DNA from: Hungatella sp.
GTDB lineage: Bacteria; Bacillota; Clostridia; Lachnospirales; Lachnospiraceae
NCBI GenBank assembly: GCA_009712635.1
Contig: WASS01000015.1
Location: 310,001-374,000, forward strand
DNA: 64,000 nucleotides
Reading direction: 5' to 3'
The translations under genes and the position numbers were made by a program. Shown here piece by piece: positions 18,430 to 27,827 of the stretch. Numbering within the stretch: position 1 is the first letter of the stretch; each line of letters begins with the position of its first letter. The notes beneath the pieces were generated by a model, which worked only from the letters and a program-made list of their open reading frames with translations, was not told the DNA's origin and ran no database searches.

Positions 18430-18472
18430 ACAGAGCCTGAGACGGGAGAATCTCTCCAGCCTCAGGCTCTGT
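18430..18472. terminator. Bidirectional terminator between blaR1 and PBP operon
   Basis: ACAGAGCCTGAG (18430-18441) and CTCAGGCTCTGT (18461-18472) are perfect 12-bp arms, with an inner GGAGA..TCTCC hairpin. It sits between two convergent genes and can stop both. Confidence 0.8.
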
Positions 18473-18481
18473 CTTATTCAT

Positions 18482-20605
18482 TTATTGTACTGGAATATAG
18501 GAATTAAGAATCAGTTTATCTTTTCTCACAACATACCCGCTTCCGCCCCGGTTCTTCACATCTTCCACCATGCTGACAAGAAGCAGTGGTGTCCTGGTAT
18601 CCGGATCTGCTGTAAATACGGAAAACCATCCAAGCTCCGTTCCGGTAGTATCCCCTTTGGAAGCCTTGATCTCAGCAGTTCCTGTCTTTCCTGCAAGCGT
18701 CAGATCAGACCTCATAATGGCATGGCCGGTTCCATGCTCTGAGCTGACGACCTTGATCAGATCCTCACGGACCAGATTGGCATTGTCTGCAGAGCAGGCT
18801 CCCTGAAGCCATACTTTGGGTGCAGCATTTTGCTCTGCTCTTAAAAAAGGCTGGATTACATTGCCCTCGTTGGTAAACATGGTGTAAAGGGCTGCCAGAT
18901 GGATGGGATTAACAAGCATCTGCCCCTGGCCATAGCCGCTGTCAGCCAACTGTACTTCCGTTTCGATCCGGTCTGAATTGGAATACTGGGACTGGGCAAC
19001 GGAAATCTCAAAAGGAAGGGACTGGTTAAATCCCAGCTTGTTAAGCCCTGACATAAAATCATCATAGCCAATCTTTAATGCAGCTTTGGCAAAATAAATA
19101 TTGTTTGAATAGATAAAGGCATTTTCTAAATTAAGGGGATTGCTGTCATGAAGGGTGGTTATGTAATAGTTTCCCCAACTCTCATCTTTTCTCCAGCTTA
19201 ACCCGGTACTTCCATAATCCTCATTGGGATCAATGGCGCCGTTACCAAGTCCAACCACAGCCGTAATGGGCTTAAAGGAAGATCCTGGGGCAAACTTCTG
19301 ACGGAAACGGTTAAAAAGAGGCTTTCGCTCATCATTATTTAAGGAATCCCATTTTTCTGACGGCATTCCCAGAATGAAATCATTGTCATCATAGGAAGGC
19401 GTACTCACAAGAGCCAGGATCTCTCCTGTCTGGGGATTCATGGCTACACTGCAGCTTTTGTCTTCCTGAAATGCATCATAGACCGCACTCTGAAGCGTAC
19501 TGTCAATGGTAAGTGTGATATCTGCACCATCTGTTCTAGGCCTTACCGCCAGCTTCTTCTTGCTGTTTCCCGTTGCATCTGTAATGGAAACAGTATGGCC
19601 GTTTGTTCCCTTTAATTCCTTTTCATACAACCCTTCCATACCGCTTTTACCAATTACGCTGTCTGTTAAATAATCTTCTCCCTTATGTTTTTCCAGGTCC
19701 TCGCCGGTCACATTCTGAACGTATCCAATGAGATGGGCGCCCTTTACTCCCAGGGGATAGGAACGCACGGAAGTATCTGTAATTAACACTCCGGGAATTG
19801 TAAGAAGCTGGTCCTGAAGCTCTTTATTTTTCTGATCTTCTTCACTGACCTGATCTGAGTGGAGCTGAAAGTCGTCTACCTTTTTCAAGGTTTTTAAGGG
19901 AACAAAGGAATCTTCCTTTACCCAGCCTGCAGACAGCTTCTTTTGAATACTCTCCGGAGACATGGATAGCAGTTCTCCCAGTTTTTCCACATCCGGACCG
20001 GAATTCTCACTCATTTTCCCCGGAACAAGGCCGACAGAGGACGCAGTCCCCTTTCCCGCCAGCATAAGACCGTTCCTGTCAAAAATAGACCCTCTTTGTG
20101 CCTCATCTGTTGAAACTCTGACTTTATCGGTTTTGTTAAGCTCTGGAAAAATCATGCTGTCATTCCATTCCAGTTTATAGCCGGTTTTCTTTTCTTTTTT
20201 AAATACTGCCTGATTGGAAAAACTGATCTCTCCTGCCAGACTGGTTAAACTCATCTGATAAGTGACTACTGCTTCCTCATCTTTTAAGTCAACGCCGGTT
20301 ATATCTGCTTTTATGTTTTCCGCTTCAATTTCTTCATAAATATTCTTATTTCTGGAAATAAAATCATCCTGGCTGATATTTAACTGGCTCTGGTCATCAA
20401 GCATGCCATACATGGATTCATAATCCGCCTTTTGTAAGTTTGACACATAATCAGAGAAAAGCACATCCGGCTTTTTTAACTGGTTCTTCTTACTCTCAAG
20501 CCGGAGAAAGAAAATTCCTCCGGCCACACCAATCATCAGTATTAATAACGTGCAGACAACAGAAAATACAAATCGTCTCAATCCCCGTTTCATTCCCCGT
20601 CTCAT
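18482..20605 (-). CDS. MecA-like penicillin-binding protein (transpeptidase)
   Basis: 707 residues, class B PBP. One N-terminal membrane anchor (about 10-33), then an NTF2-like MecA_N domain (about 45-155, including DYESMYGMLDDQSQLNISQD), a PBP dimerisation domain, and the transpeptidase domain with GSSFKP (SxxK), YSNN (SxN) and AGKTGTAE (KTG). The MecA_N domain is the hallmark of PBP2a/PBP3-type low-affinity enzymes, so acquired or intrinsic beta-lactam tolerance is plausible. AAAGGAG lies 7 bases before ATG. It follows the larger PBP gene by 12 bases, in one operon whose promoter carries a BlaI-type box. Actual affinity for drugs cannot be told from sequence. Confidence 0.88.
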   Translation of the reverse strand: MRRGMKRGLRRFVFSVVCTLLILMIGVAGGIFFLRLESKKNQLKKPDVLFSDYVSNLQKADYESMYGMLDDQSQLNISQDDFISRNKNIYEEIEAENIKADITGVDLKDEEAVVTYQMSLTSLAGEISFSNQAVFKKEKKTGYKLEWNDSMIFPELNKTDKVRVSTDEAQRGSIFDRNGLMLAGKGTASSVGLVPGKMSENSGPDVEKLGELLSMSPESIQKKLSAGWVKEDSFVPLKTLKKVDDFQLHSDQVSEEDQKNKELQDQLLTIPGVLITDTSVRSYPLGVKGAHLIGYVQNVTGEDLEKHKGEDYLTDSVIGKSGMEGLYEKELKGTNGHTVSITDATGNSKKKLAVRPRTDGADITLTIDSTLQSAVYDAFQEDKSCSVAMNPQTGEILALVSTPSYDDNDFILGMPSEKWDSLNNDERKPLFNRFRQKFAPGSSFKPITAVVGLGNGAIDPNEDYGSTGLSWRKDESWGNYYITTLHDSNPLNLENAFIYSNNIYFAKAALKIGYDDFMSGLNKLGFNQSLPFEISVAQSQYSNSDRIETEVQLADSGYGQGQMLVNPIHLAALYTMFTNEGNVIQPFLRAEQNAAPKVWLQGACSADNANLVREDLIKVVSSEHGTGHAIMRSDLTLAGKTGTAEIKASKGDTTGTELGWFSVFTADPDTRTPLLLVSMVEDVKNRGGSGYVVRKDKLILNSYIPVQ

Positions 20606-20617
20606 TCCATTTCTCCT

Positions 20618-23476
20618 TTAATCCGTACGAAGGTTATTGGATACACCGGAAGCCGTACCAGTTAAAATCTTCTCGGTATCTTCCAGATGGAAATAATAAT
20701 TAAATATATTTTTTCCTACGCCTACCACATTACCGGAGCTGTATCCGTTTGCGATCCTGACCGTTATGGCAATCTGCGGATTCACAAGGGGGGCATATCC
20801 AATAAAAAGACCATGGTTTGGTTTTGTTTTTGATTCCTCTGCTGTACCGGTTTTTCCTGCTGCATCAATTTTTAAATCTTTTAAGTTTGCATTGGATTTT
20901 ACCAGTTCATTCATACCTTTTGCCACATCATTCCATACAAATTCCGGTAAGCTTACTGTACTGTTTAAGACAGGAGTAAAGGATTTTACCACTGCGCCGT
21001 CTCCATCTGTAATCTTTCCAATCATAGACAGCTGATAACTTTGACCATGGTTAGCCAGCGTAGCTGTATAACGGGCCATCTGGGATGTGGTGTAGTTATG
21101 AGTTCCCTGACCGATGGAGGATGGAATGGCATATTGATCTGTTACGTGAGGTTTTGCCTCTCCGATCTCTATTCCTGTGTTCTTATCCAAATCCAGAAGC
21201 TGGGCATATTTTACTAAGTTGCCAAGTCCCTTATCCTCTGAAAAGCTTCCATCTGTTCCTGTTCCCAGCCTGTAAGTGATTTCTGACAGGTATACGTTAC
21301 AGGAGTTTTTAAGTGCATCGGCACTGGAAGAGATCACACCGTGGCCGGAACGTTTCCAGCATCGCAGAGGCGGTTCCACCTTGTCAAATGCACCAGTACA
21401 CAAAACACTGGTATCCGGCTGAATCACACCTTCCGTTAATCCGGCAATGACCGTAACCGGCTTAAAGGTAGATCCGGGTGCCGTTAACTGGCTGGTGGCA
21501 CGGTTGAACAGAGGCAGGGATAAATCCTGTTCCAGCTGCTGGTAATAGGAGGTATCCATCTGGTTCGCCAGCCGGTTATTGTCATAACCCGGATAACTGA
21601 CACAGGCTATGACCTCGCCGTTTTGGGGATTGACCACAACAGCAGATCCGGAACAGGGATTTAACGCCAGCTGAGCCGGTGTAATCTCCAGATTGGTGAT
21701 TTTCTTACGGATAAACTGATAGGGACTTAACTGACCATTCATAAGAAGAGGGTAGTCCGGATCATCTTTTGACAGAACTCCCTGTTCATACAGAAGCTGC
21801 TCTGTCTCTCTGCCGCTAAGGGATCCTTCTCCGATCATCGCCTGATAAATCTTCTGTTCAAAATCACGGTTGTCAGTAATATCCTGTAACATCTTTTCTT
21901 CCGCAAGGCGCTCTGCATCCTGGATCTCCGTATACTTTTCATTGTTTTCCAGGCGGCTTAAGTCCATATGACCTGCAGCAATGGATTCAGTCAGATATTG
22001 CCTTAAGCTTTTCTCTTTCCAGTCCCATGTACCGCTTCCATTTAACAGGAACTCATCTTTACGGGCCTGGCTGACCAGAAAATCCAAGTATCCCTGCATC
22101 TGGGGACCAAGTGCCTGGTAAGAAGCACCTGATGCGTCGAAGGCGGCTGAAAGCTGACCAATTACCGCTTCTTTTTTCTGTTTAAAATCTCCATAGACCT
22201 TTTTTTCCAGATCCGAGGCATTCTCATCTTTTAACCGTTCCGTATCGATGACATGATTCTGTATCAACGCATAGTACACTTCGTCGGAAGCAATCCGGAT
22301 CTGGGAGGCATCGGCTGCTTTTGGCATTTCTGCCCTTCTGGTTTCCACCATATTGGCCAGAAGAATTCCGGCTATCTGCTGTTTCAGCATCTGATATACC
22401 GCATCCTGCAGACCTTTATCCACCGTTAAGTAAACATCCTTGCCAGTTCCGGGGCTGCTGGTAATAACTGGTTCTGTCTTTGGATTTCCAACCACGTCGG
22501 TATAAAATTCCTGAGTTCCATCCTGTCCTCTCAGCCATTCTTCCATGGATTTTTCAATTCCGCTTTTACCGATCACGGACTGATTGGAATAAATACCATT
22601 ATTATCCCCAACGGCAGCCAGCTCATCGGCTGATATACCACCTGTATATCCTAAAATAGAGGACATGCTTTCTCCGCCATAGTACACCCGGATGCTGCTA
22701 TTTTCCACATCAGCTCCCTGAAGATCGTGCTTTTGCTCCATCACACCCACCATTGCTTTGTCAGATACATCGGAGGCCACCAGATACGGCAGGTATTTCC
22801 GGTAAGAATTTAGGGACAGACCATAACGGATGTTGGCAATCTGTAAGATCTCTTTGGCCGTTAAGGACGCAGGAAGCCTGTACAATTTCTGTTCCTCTTC
22901 CGGATAGGAAGAATCAATCATAAACTTCTTCTTTCCGCAAAGATCCTGCATCAGTTCATCGGCGGTCTTTTGTGACTGCTCTTCCGTCAGATCCGTAACC
23001 TGGCTCTTTCCATAAAAGTCAGCCTTAAAGCGGCTCAGCTTCCAGCCATCTACCGAATATTGATAATTTCCTTCTTCGTTTACCTCAATAGGAAGACTGA
23101 CATTTAACTTATCTTCATCTCCCACAAGACCAATCAGCTGATAGGCGATTCCGTTTAATGTTTTCTGTTTCTCTTTCTGATTCTTATAATTTCCGGAATC
23201 CTCCAGAGTGATGTTATAGGAAAGACGGTTTGATGCCAGAAGCGTTCCGTTCCTGTCATAGATGTTCCCCCTGTTCCCGGGAAGCCTCTGGGTCTTCATA
23301 ATGGAGGTGATGAATTCCTCCTGGCTGGCAGCCCCCTCCATAATCTGCAGGTGATATAACCTTACCAGCAGTGATGATAGTAAAAATCCAAAAAATAATC
23401 CCAATATCAGCAATCTGGGAATCTGAAATGAAATATCAGGTAAGCTTTTATTCTTAAATAGATGATTGCGGCGCAT
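20618..23476 (-). CDS. Penicillin-binding protein 2-type transpeptidase
   Basis: 952 residues, class B PBP for peptidoglycan cross-linking at the outer face. A membrane anchor (about 20-45), PBP dimerisation domain, then transpeptidase with GSTFKP (SxxK), NSCN (SxN) and AGKTGTAEES (KTG). An extra segment of about 270 residues, rich in charged helices, lies between the dimer domain and the catalytic serine; long PBP2 forms of this kind occur in Lachnospiraceae. Start at ATG 23476 (AAGGAG 4 bases upstream) leaves 140 bases for its own promoter. The open frame continues 48 codons further, but that part would cover the promoter and operator and looks non-coding. Confidence 0.87.
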   Translation of the reverse strand: MRRNHLFKNKSLPDISFQIPRLLILGLFFGFLLSSLLVRLYHLQIMEGAASQEEFITSIMKTQRLPGNRGNIYDRNGTLLASNRLSYNITLEDSGNYKNQKEKQKTLNGIAYQLIGLVGDEDKLNVSLPIEVNEEGNYQYSVDGWKLSRFKADFYGKSQVTDLTEEQSQKTADELMQDLCGKKKFMIDSSYPEEEQKLYRLPASLTAKEILQIANIRYGLSLNSYRKYLPYLVASDVSDKAMVGVMEQKHDLQGADVENSSIRVYYGGESMSSILGYTGGISADELAAVGDNNGIYSNQSVIGKSGIEKSMEEWLRGQDGTQEFYTDVVGNPKTEPVITSSPGTGKDVYLTVDKGLQDAVYQMLKQQIAGILLANMVETRRAEMPKAADASQIRIASDEVYYALIQNHVIDTERLKDENASDLEKKVYGDFKQKKEAVIGQLSAAFDASGASYQALGPQMQGYLDFLVSQARKDEFLLNGSGTWDWKEKSLRQYLTESIAAGHMDLSRLENNEKYTEIQDAERLAEEKMLQDITDNRDFEQKIYQAMIGEGSLSGRETEQLLYEQGVLSKDDPDYPLLMNGQLSPYQFIRKKITNLEITPAQLALNPCSGSAVVVNPQNGEVIACVSYPGYDNNRLANQMDTSYYQQLEQDLSLPLFNRATSQLTAPGSTFKPVTVIAGLTEGVIQPDTSVLCTGAFDKVEPPLRCWKRSGHGVISSSADALKNSCNVYLSEITYRLGTGTDGSFSEDKGLGNLVKYAQLLDLDKNTGIEIGEAKPHVTDQYAIPSSIGQGTHNYTTSQMARYTATLANHGQSYQLSMIGKITDGDGAVVKSFTPVLNSTVSLPEFVWNDVAKGMNELVKSNANLKDLKIDAAGKTGTAEESKTKPNHGLFIGYAPLVNPQIAITVRIANGYSSGNVVGVGKNIFNYYFHLEDTEKILTGTASGVSNNLRTD

Positions 23477-23558
23477 AATTCTCCTTATTCTTACGCTTGT
23501 AATATTTATAATATGAAAGGAACAGGGACACTTTATACCCTCCCTGTATACAGATAAA

Positions 23559-23573
23559 TTACTACGTATGTAA
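23559..23573. promoter_or_regulatory. BlaI-type box at PBP operon start
   Basis: On the minus strand the sequence TTACATACGTAG matches the TTACA-NN-TGTAA dyad at all but two fixed positions. It lies 6 bases after the -10, against 7 at the blaI promoter. A further palindrome CTGTATACAG lies at 23544-23553. Probable BlaI operator. Confidence 0.6.
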
Positions 23574-23579
23574 GATTTG

Positions 23580-23608
23580 ATTATACACCGGATCGATTCA
23601 GATGTAAA
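23580..23608 (-). promoter_or_regulatory. PBP operon promoter
   Basis: On the minus strand -35 TTTACA (23603-23608), 17-base spacer, -10 TATAAT (23580-23585), just after the upstream ABC transporter stop. Confidence 0.75.
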
Positions 23609-23616
23609 CCGTTTTT

Positions 23617-25404
23617 TCATCGCAATGCCATCTGAAGCCGCTCCATTTCATAGAATTCCCCTTTTAACTCCATTAACGTCTGGTAGCTACCTTCTTCCCT
23701 AATCTTCCCCTGGTCTAAAACCACGATCCTGTCTGCTCCTCTTACTGTGGAAAGCCTGTGTGCAACAATAAATGTCGTTCTTCCTTTAATCAGCTCATTG
23801 AGGGCATCCTGGATCTCCTTTTCTGATATAGTATCAAGAGCCGAGGTCGCTTCATCCAGTATAATTACCCGGGGATCTCTGATAATCGCCCTGGCTATGG
23901 AAATTCTCTGTCTCTGACCTCCGCTTAAATTGGCGCCATGTTCTCCAATCATGGTATTAAGACCATTGGGAAGCTTGGCAATTACTGATTTCAGGTTTGC
24001 AGCTTCCACTGCATGATTCACCTCATCGTCAGATACATTGGTAAGACCATAAGTGATATTTTCCCTTACCGTACCTGTAAAGAGAATGGGGGTCTGGGGT
24101 ACCACTGAGATAAATCTCCGATAACTTCTTAAATTAATTTCACTGATATCCGTTCCATCAATGGAAAGCCTGCCGCCGTCTGGTGTTATAAAACCAATTA
24201 ACAGATTCAGTATGGTAGTCTTTCCTGAACCGGACTCTCCCACCAAAGCGATGGTCTCCCCTTCCTGCACCTCCAGATCAATTCCCGACAAAACCGGTTC
24301 ATTGGAGTCTTTGTAGGAAAATGCAACATTCTGAAAGGTGAATCTGCCCTTTAACTGGTTTAGTTCCCTCTTTCCCTCATTATGCTCCACATCATCGGAA
24401 ATTAATACCTCGCCGATAGAAGAAACAGATTCCAGTCCCTTGGTCAGTATGGGAAGCAGATTAATCAGCCCGGTAAACTGGTTGACTACCGTGGTAAAGC
24501 TTGCCTGGTAAAAGGTTACATCGCCGATCTTTATGGAGCCTTTCCACGCCATATATCCGGAGAACCCCAGGCACAGCGCCTGAAATACCTGAAAGACACA
24601 CCAGCTCACAGCTCCAAAATGTGCCTGCACCATATCCAGCCGGTATCCTTTGTCTGCCGTTTCCTCCAGCTGTTCTTTGATCTTATCCACCTCTTGTTTT
24701 TCAAGGGCATGGGCTCTTGTAACAGGAACCAACTCCACCATCTCCATCACACGGGCACTGGTTTCCTCCATCTCACGTCGAAACGCCCGGTTCTCACTGT
24801 GAATCCGTTTGCGAAATGCAACAACTGTCACAGCAGTCACTGGAGCCACCAAAAGAAAGAACAGAAGCACTGACCTGTTTTTCACGGCTGTAATTCCCAG
24901 AGTGATGACCAGGTTCATTAAGATATTCATGAGATTCACAAACAGCTGGGAGGATAATGTCTCCACTGCCTCCACGTCACGTATGATCTTGGACTGAAGC
25001 CTGCCTGATTGTATCTGCGTATGGTATGGAATGGACAATTCCTGAAGTTTTCGGACCAGGGCTCCTCTTAAACCAGCCTCAGTTTTTCGTATAACCTGAT
25101 TTTTGTACTTGTTGTGAAGCCAGTTTGCAGGTAGATGAACTGCTAAAAGTCCAATCCAGACTGCAACATTTAAGATGATCTGGCGTTTTCCCTCTTCTCC
25201 TCCTGCTATGGCTCCGTTGATTACATTGGCTGTCAGAAGTGCAGCAAAGAGACTGGGCGCATGCTTGATTACAAAAAAGAAAGTGGACAGAAGAAACTTA
25301 TGGTACTGCCCTTTATAAAATCCAAGCAGCACCATAACTGAATGATTCCTGTACTTCCTATAGCAGTCAATAAACCGGTGTTCCATTTTCTCATATTGAT
25401 CCAT
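23617..25404 (-). CDS. ABC transporter, fused permease and ATPase
   Basis: 595 residues from ATG 25404 (GGGAG 6 bases upstream). Type IV exporter half-transporter: about six membrane segments (residues 20-320), then the nucleotide-binding domain with Walker A GESGSGKTT, Q-loop VVPQTPILFTGTV, signature LSGGQRQRIS, Walker B VIILDEATSALD and His in VAHRLSTVR. It probably works as a homodimer exporting lipid, peptide or drug; the substrate is not evident. It follows the esterase gene by 10 bases and so belongs to the end of the GH43 operon, which is odd for an exporter. It may instead be linked to the cell-envelope genes downstream. Confidence 0.88.
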   Translation of the reverse strand: MDQYEKMEHRFIDCYRKYRNHSVMVLLGFYKGQYHKFLLSTFFFVIKHAPSLFAALLTANVINGAIAGGEEGKRQIILNVAVWIGLLAVHLPANWLHNKYKNQVIRKTEAGLRGALVRKLQELSIPYHTQIQSGRLQSKIIRDVEAVETLSSQLFVNLMNILMNLVITLGITAVKNRSVLLFFLLVAPVTAVTVVAFRKRIHSENRAFRREMEETSARVMEMVELVPVTRAHALEKQEVDKIKEQLEETADKGYRLDMVQAHFGAVSWCVFQVFQALCLGFSGYMAWKGSIKIGDVTFYQASFTTVVNQFTGLINLLPILTKGLESVSSIGEVLISDDVEHNEGKRELNQLKGRFTFQNVAFSYKDSNEPVLSGIDLEVQEGETIALVGESGSGKTTILNLLIGFITPDGGRLSIDGTDISEINLRSYRRFISVVPQTPILFTGTVRENITYGLTNVSDDEVNHAVEAANLKSVIAKLPNGLNTMIGEHGANLSGGQRQRISIARAIIRDPRVIILDEATSALDTISEKEIQDALNELIKGRTTFIVAHRLSTVRGADRIVVLDQGKIREEGSYQTLMELKGEFYEMERLQMALR

Positions 25405-25414
25405 CGTCTTCTCC

Positions 25415-26095
25415 CTAGGATACATCAAGCCCCTGATTCTCTATTACCACGTTTTTGCTGTCTAACAGATCTGCATAAGGTGTCCCAAGCTTTCTCAATT
25501 CTTCGGAAAGAAACCCTGCCATGATAACAGCCCCCTCTGGTTTTAAATGGGTATTATCCCCAGGCCACATGAAATAAGCTTTGGAGGCTAAATCTCCCAC
25601 TGCCTCCAGATAAGCCTCTGTTATAGCGGTTAAGTCAATAACCGGTACGCAGGCTTCTTTTCCGGTCTGCTTAACCGCCTCCGGATAGGCTCCGTGGCTG
25701 CCGGGAAGAAATTTACCCTGGTCATTAAAATGCCTTCTGGCAATGGGGGTAATGAGCACTGGATAAGCTCCGTTTTCTCTGGCTGTCTGAATAAACTTCA
25801 TCAGATTTTCTTTAAATGTGGTATCCGGGTCAGTATGGCGGGCCGGATCATCCTTTTCATCGTTGTGACCAAACTGTATAAAGAGAAAGTCTCCCTCTTT
25901 CATTTCTTTTTCCATCAGAGCCAGGCGGCCCTCATCCAGAAATGATTTGGTACTTCTCCCATTTTGTGCATAGCTTTTCATCTCCACACCATCTGCCAGA
26001 TAAAGAAGCATTGCCTGGGATATCCCGGTCTGGGGATATGTGGAAGCTTTATTAAATTTCACTGTGCTGTCTCCAGCATAAAAGATTGCTGCCAT
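25415..26095 (-). CDS. SGNH/GDSL esterase, rhamnogalacturonan acetylesterase-like
   Basis: 226 residues, no signal peptide, so cytoplasmic. SGNH hydrolase that probably removes acetyl groups from imported oligosaccharides. Visible blocks are FYAGDSTV (GDS nucleophile near residue 9), the NGRS block with its Gly, QFGHNDE with Asn, and a C-terminal DNTHLK (DxxH, Asp and His of the triad). The block pattern fits rhamnogalacturonan acetylesterases (CE12-like). It overlaps the end of the ankyrin-GH43 gene by 44 bases. Pectin-derived versus xylan-derived substrate cannot be decided from sequence. Confidence 0.83.
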   Translation of the reverse strand: MAAIFYAGDSTVKFNKASTYPQTGISQAMLLYLADGVEMKSYAQNGRSTKSFLDEGRLALMEKEMKEGDFLFIQFGHNDEKDDPARHTDPDTTFKENLMKFIQTARENGAYPVLITPIARRHFNDQGKFLPGSHGAYPEAVKQTGKEACVPVIDLTAITEAYLEAVGDLASKAYFMWPGDNTHLKPEGAVIMAGFLSEELRKLGTPYADLLDSKNVVIENQGLDVS

Positions 26096-27827
26096 TTACG
26101 TACACTCCATAAGCTGCTCCTGTAAAACGTTTTCCTTTTGTCAGACCTTCCGAACAGATAGAAGTCACATCAGTCCACCGCCACAGGATTTTATTATTTA
26201 GTAGAAAAGTTCTGTTAAGACCATCTGTCTCAACACGGAATAAAACACGCCCTTCAAAAGAATAATCGTTCTTTTCTGTCCTTACATAAGCGTCATCCAC
26301 ATATTCCGTTACAAATATCTGATTCTTTGTTACACCATATTTTATGTAGGTGTTTTCATCATAGTACAAGGTCACACCTGCATCAGAGGTAAATTCCGCT
26401 TTCTCTTCCTCTGGTATCCACATCTCAAACTCTGTTGCAAAGCTAAAATCCGGCTGGAATTTAAGAAGCATGCTATTGCATTTTCTGCTGCATAAATCAA
26501 ATCCGTCTCCTCTGATCCACAGTGTTCCATCTTCCCCTGTCCAGACACGTTTCCTGTCTCTTGTCCTCGGGGATAGCCAGACCTCCTTCGTATTGACTGC
26601 CGCTGGCTTTTCGTAAGTTTTGGGAAACGGAACCCGTTCCATATAGGAAGGACCTTTTCTCTTATTTATCACAGGCCACCCATCTGCTGTCCAGATGATT
26701 TCGTCCAGGCAGGTTTCTCTGCCCAGCATTCCCCATGCCCCATTGATGAAACGAGAAGATAAATATACCATAAACCATCTGCCGTCTGGTGTCTCAACCG
26801 GCTTTCCATGGCCGCAGCACTGTATGACACCCATTTCATCCCACTGATGCATGATTGGATTGTAAGGGCAGTTTTCATAGGGTCCGAATAATCGTCTGGA
26901 TCTTGCAACGGTAATCATATGGCCTTTTCCAGTTCCGCCTTCTGCCAGAAAGCAATAATAATACCCATCCTTTTTTATCAGATGAGGCCCCTCCGGCGCA
27001 TGACCGGAATGCCCGTACCAGATCAGTTCCGGTTTGGATAGCAGTTGTTTTCCATCCTGGGAAATCTCCACTATTCTTGCTCCCCGGTTAATCAGCATAT
27101 ACCGTTTTCCATCTTCATCAGTAAAAAGGGAGGGATCAATCCCTAAGAGATTATGAATGAACGGAGTCTCATAAGGACCTTCTGGATGAGTGGAACTGGT
27201 GATCATCTGCGTCTGAATATAAGGCGCATCATCATTATTGCGCAGAGTTGCACAGATATAAAATCTGCCATTGGAAAAGCTGATATCAGGCGCCCAGAAT
27301 CCCCTTCCTCCTTCCAGATCTCCCAGAAATTCTTTTGCCCATATCTCATCTGTAACTGCGTAACCGATTGTTTTCCAGTGGATCAAATCCCTGGAATGAG
27401 AGATGGGAATGCAGGGAAAAAACAGGAAACTGGAATGTACCATGTAATAATCTTCTCCCACACGTACAATACTGGGATCCGGGTGCATTCCCCTTAAAAC
27501 AGGATTGCGGTATGATTCCTCTAAGGAAAAACCGCATATACGTTTAAAATACTCTTCCATGGGCGACCCTGCCGCCAGATCATATGGCGTGCACATGGAC
27601 TGATTTGCCCATGTGGGATCCATGTTGCAGCGCTCCACCAGATACTCCACCAGTTTCTGGTTTTTCCCTTTTACTGCATAATGGAGAAGACTGTTCCCAT
27701 TCTCATCGCAGTCCTCAGTATTGAAGCTGTGATCAATCAGGTGGACAACCGTCTCATACTCCCCCCGCTCTGCTGCCTCAAATGCCCTCTTTGCTGCCGC
27801 TTCCGTCTTTGATGTGTATAAATTCAT
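26052..27827 (-). CDS. Ankyrin-repeat/GH43 glycosidase fusion
   Basis: 591 residues, cytoplasmic. Residues about 10-95 form two to three ankyrin-type repeats (AAERGEYETVVHLIDH, then DENGNSLLHYAVKGKNQKLV, and a TPYDLA turn). The rest is a family 43 five-bladed glycosidase: RGMHPDPSIVRVG (Asp base, near 120), GIDPSLF (Asp pKa modulator) and APEGPHL (Glu acid), then a C-terminal beta-sandwich. Likely beta-xylosidase or arabinofuranosidase acting on imported oligosaccharides. An ankyrin domain on a GH43 enzyme is unusual. Start ATG 27827 (AAGGG 10 bases upstream) lies inside the preceding GH43 gene, a 50-base overlap. The join is in one continuous frame, so it is not an assembly of two ORFs. Confidence 0.85.
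   Translation of the reverse strand: MNLYTSKTEAAAKRAFEAAERGEYETVVHLIDHSFNTEDCDENGNSLLHYAVKGKNQKLVEYLVERCNMDPTWANQSMCTPYDLAAGSPMEEYFKRICGFSLEESYRNPVLRGMHPDPSIVRVGEDYYMVHSSFLFFPCIPISHSRDLIHWKTIGYAVTDEIWAKEFLGDLEGGRGFWAPDISFSNGRFYICATLRNNDDAPYIQTQMITSSTHPEGPYETPFIHNLLGIDPSLFTDEDGKRYMLINRGARIVEISQDGKQLLSKPELIWYGHSGHAPEGPHLIKKDGYYYCFLAEGGTGKGHMITVARSRRLFGPYENCPYNPIMHQWDEMGVIQCCGHGKPVETPDGRWFMVYLSSRFINGAWGMLGRETCLDEIIWTADGWPVINKRKGPSYMERVPFPKTYEKPAAVNTKEVWLSPRTRDRKRVWTGEDGTLWIRGDGFDLCSRKCNSMLLKFQPDFSFATEFEMWIPEEEKAEFTSDAGVTLYYDENTYIKYGVTKNQIFVTEYVDDAYVRTEKNDYSFEGRVLFRVETDGLNRTFLLNNKILWRWTDVTSICSEGLTKGKRFTGAAYGVYVNGSNLLCWRQHSEI

Noticed and set aside
23477-23620. N-terminal extension of the larger PBP by 48 codons
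   Set aside because: It would run through a consensus promoter and BlaI-type box. ATG 23476 has AAGGAG upstream.
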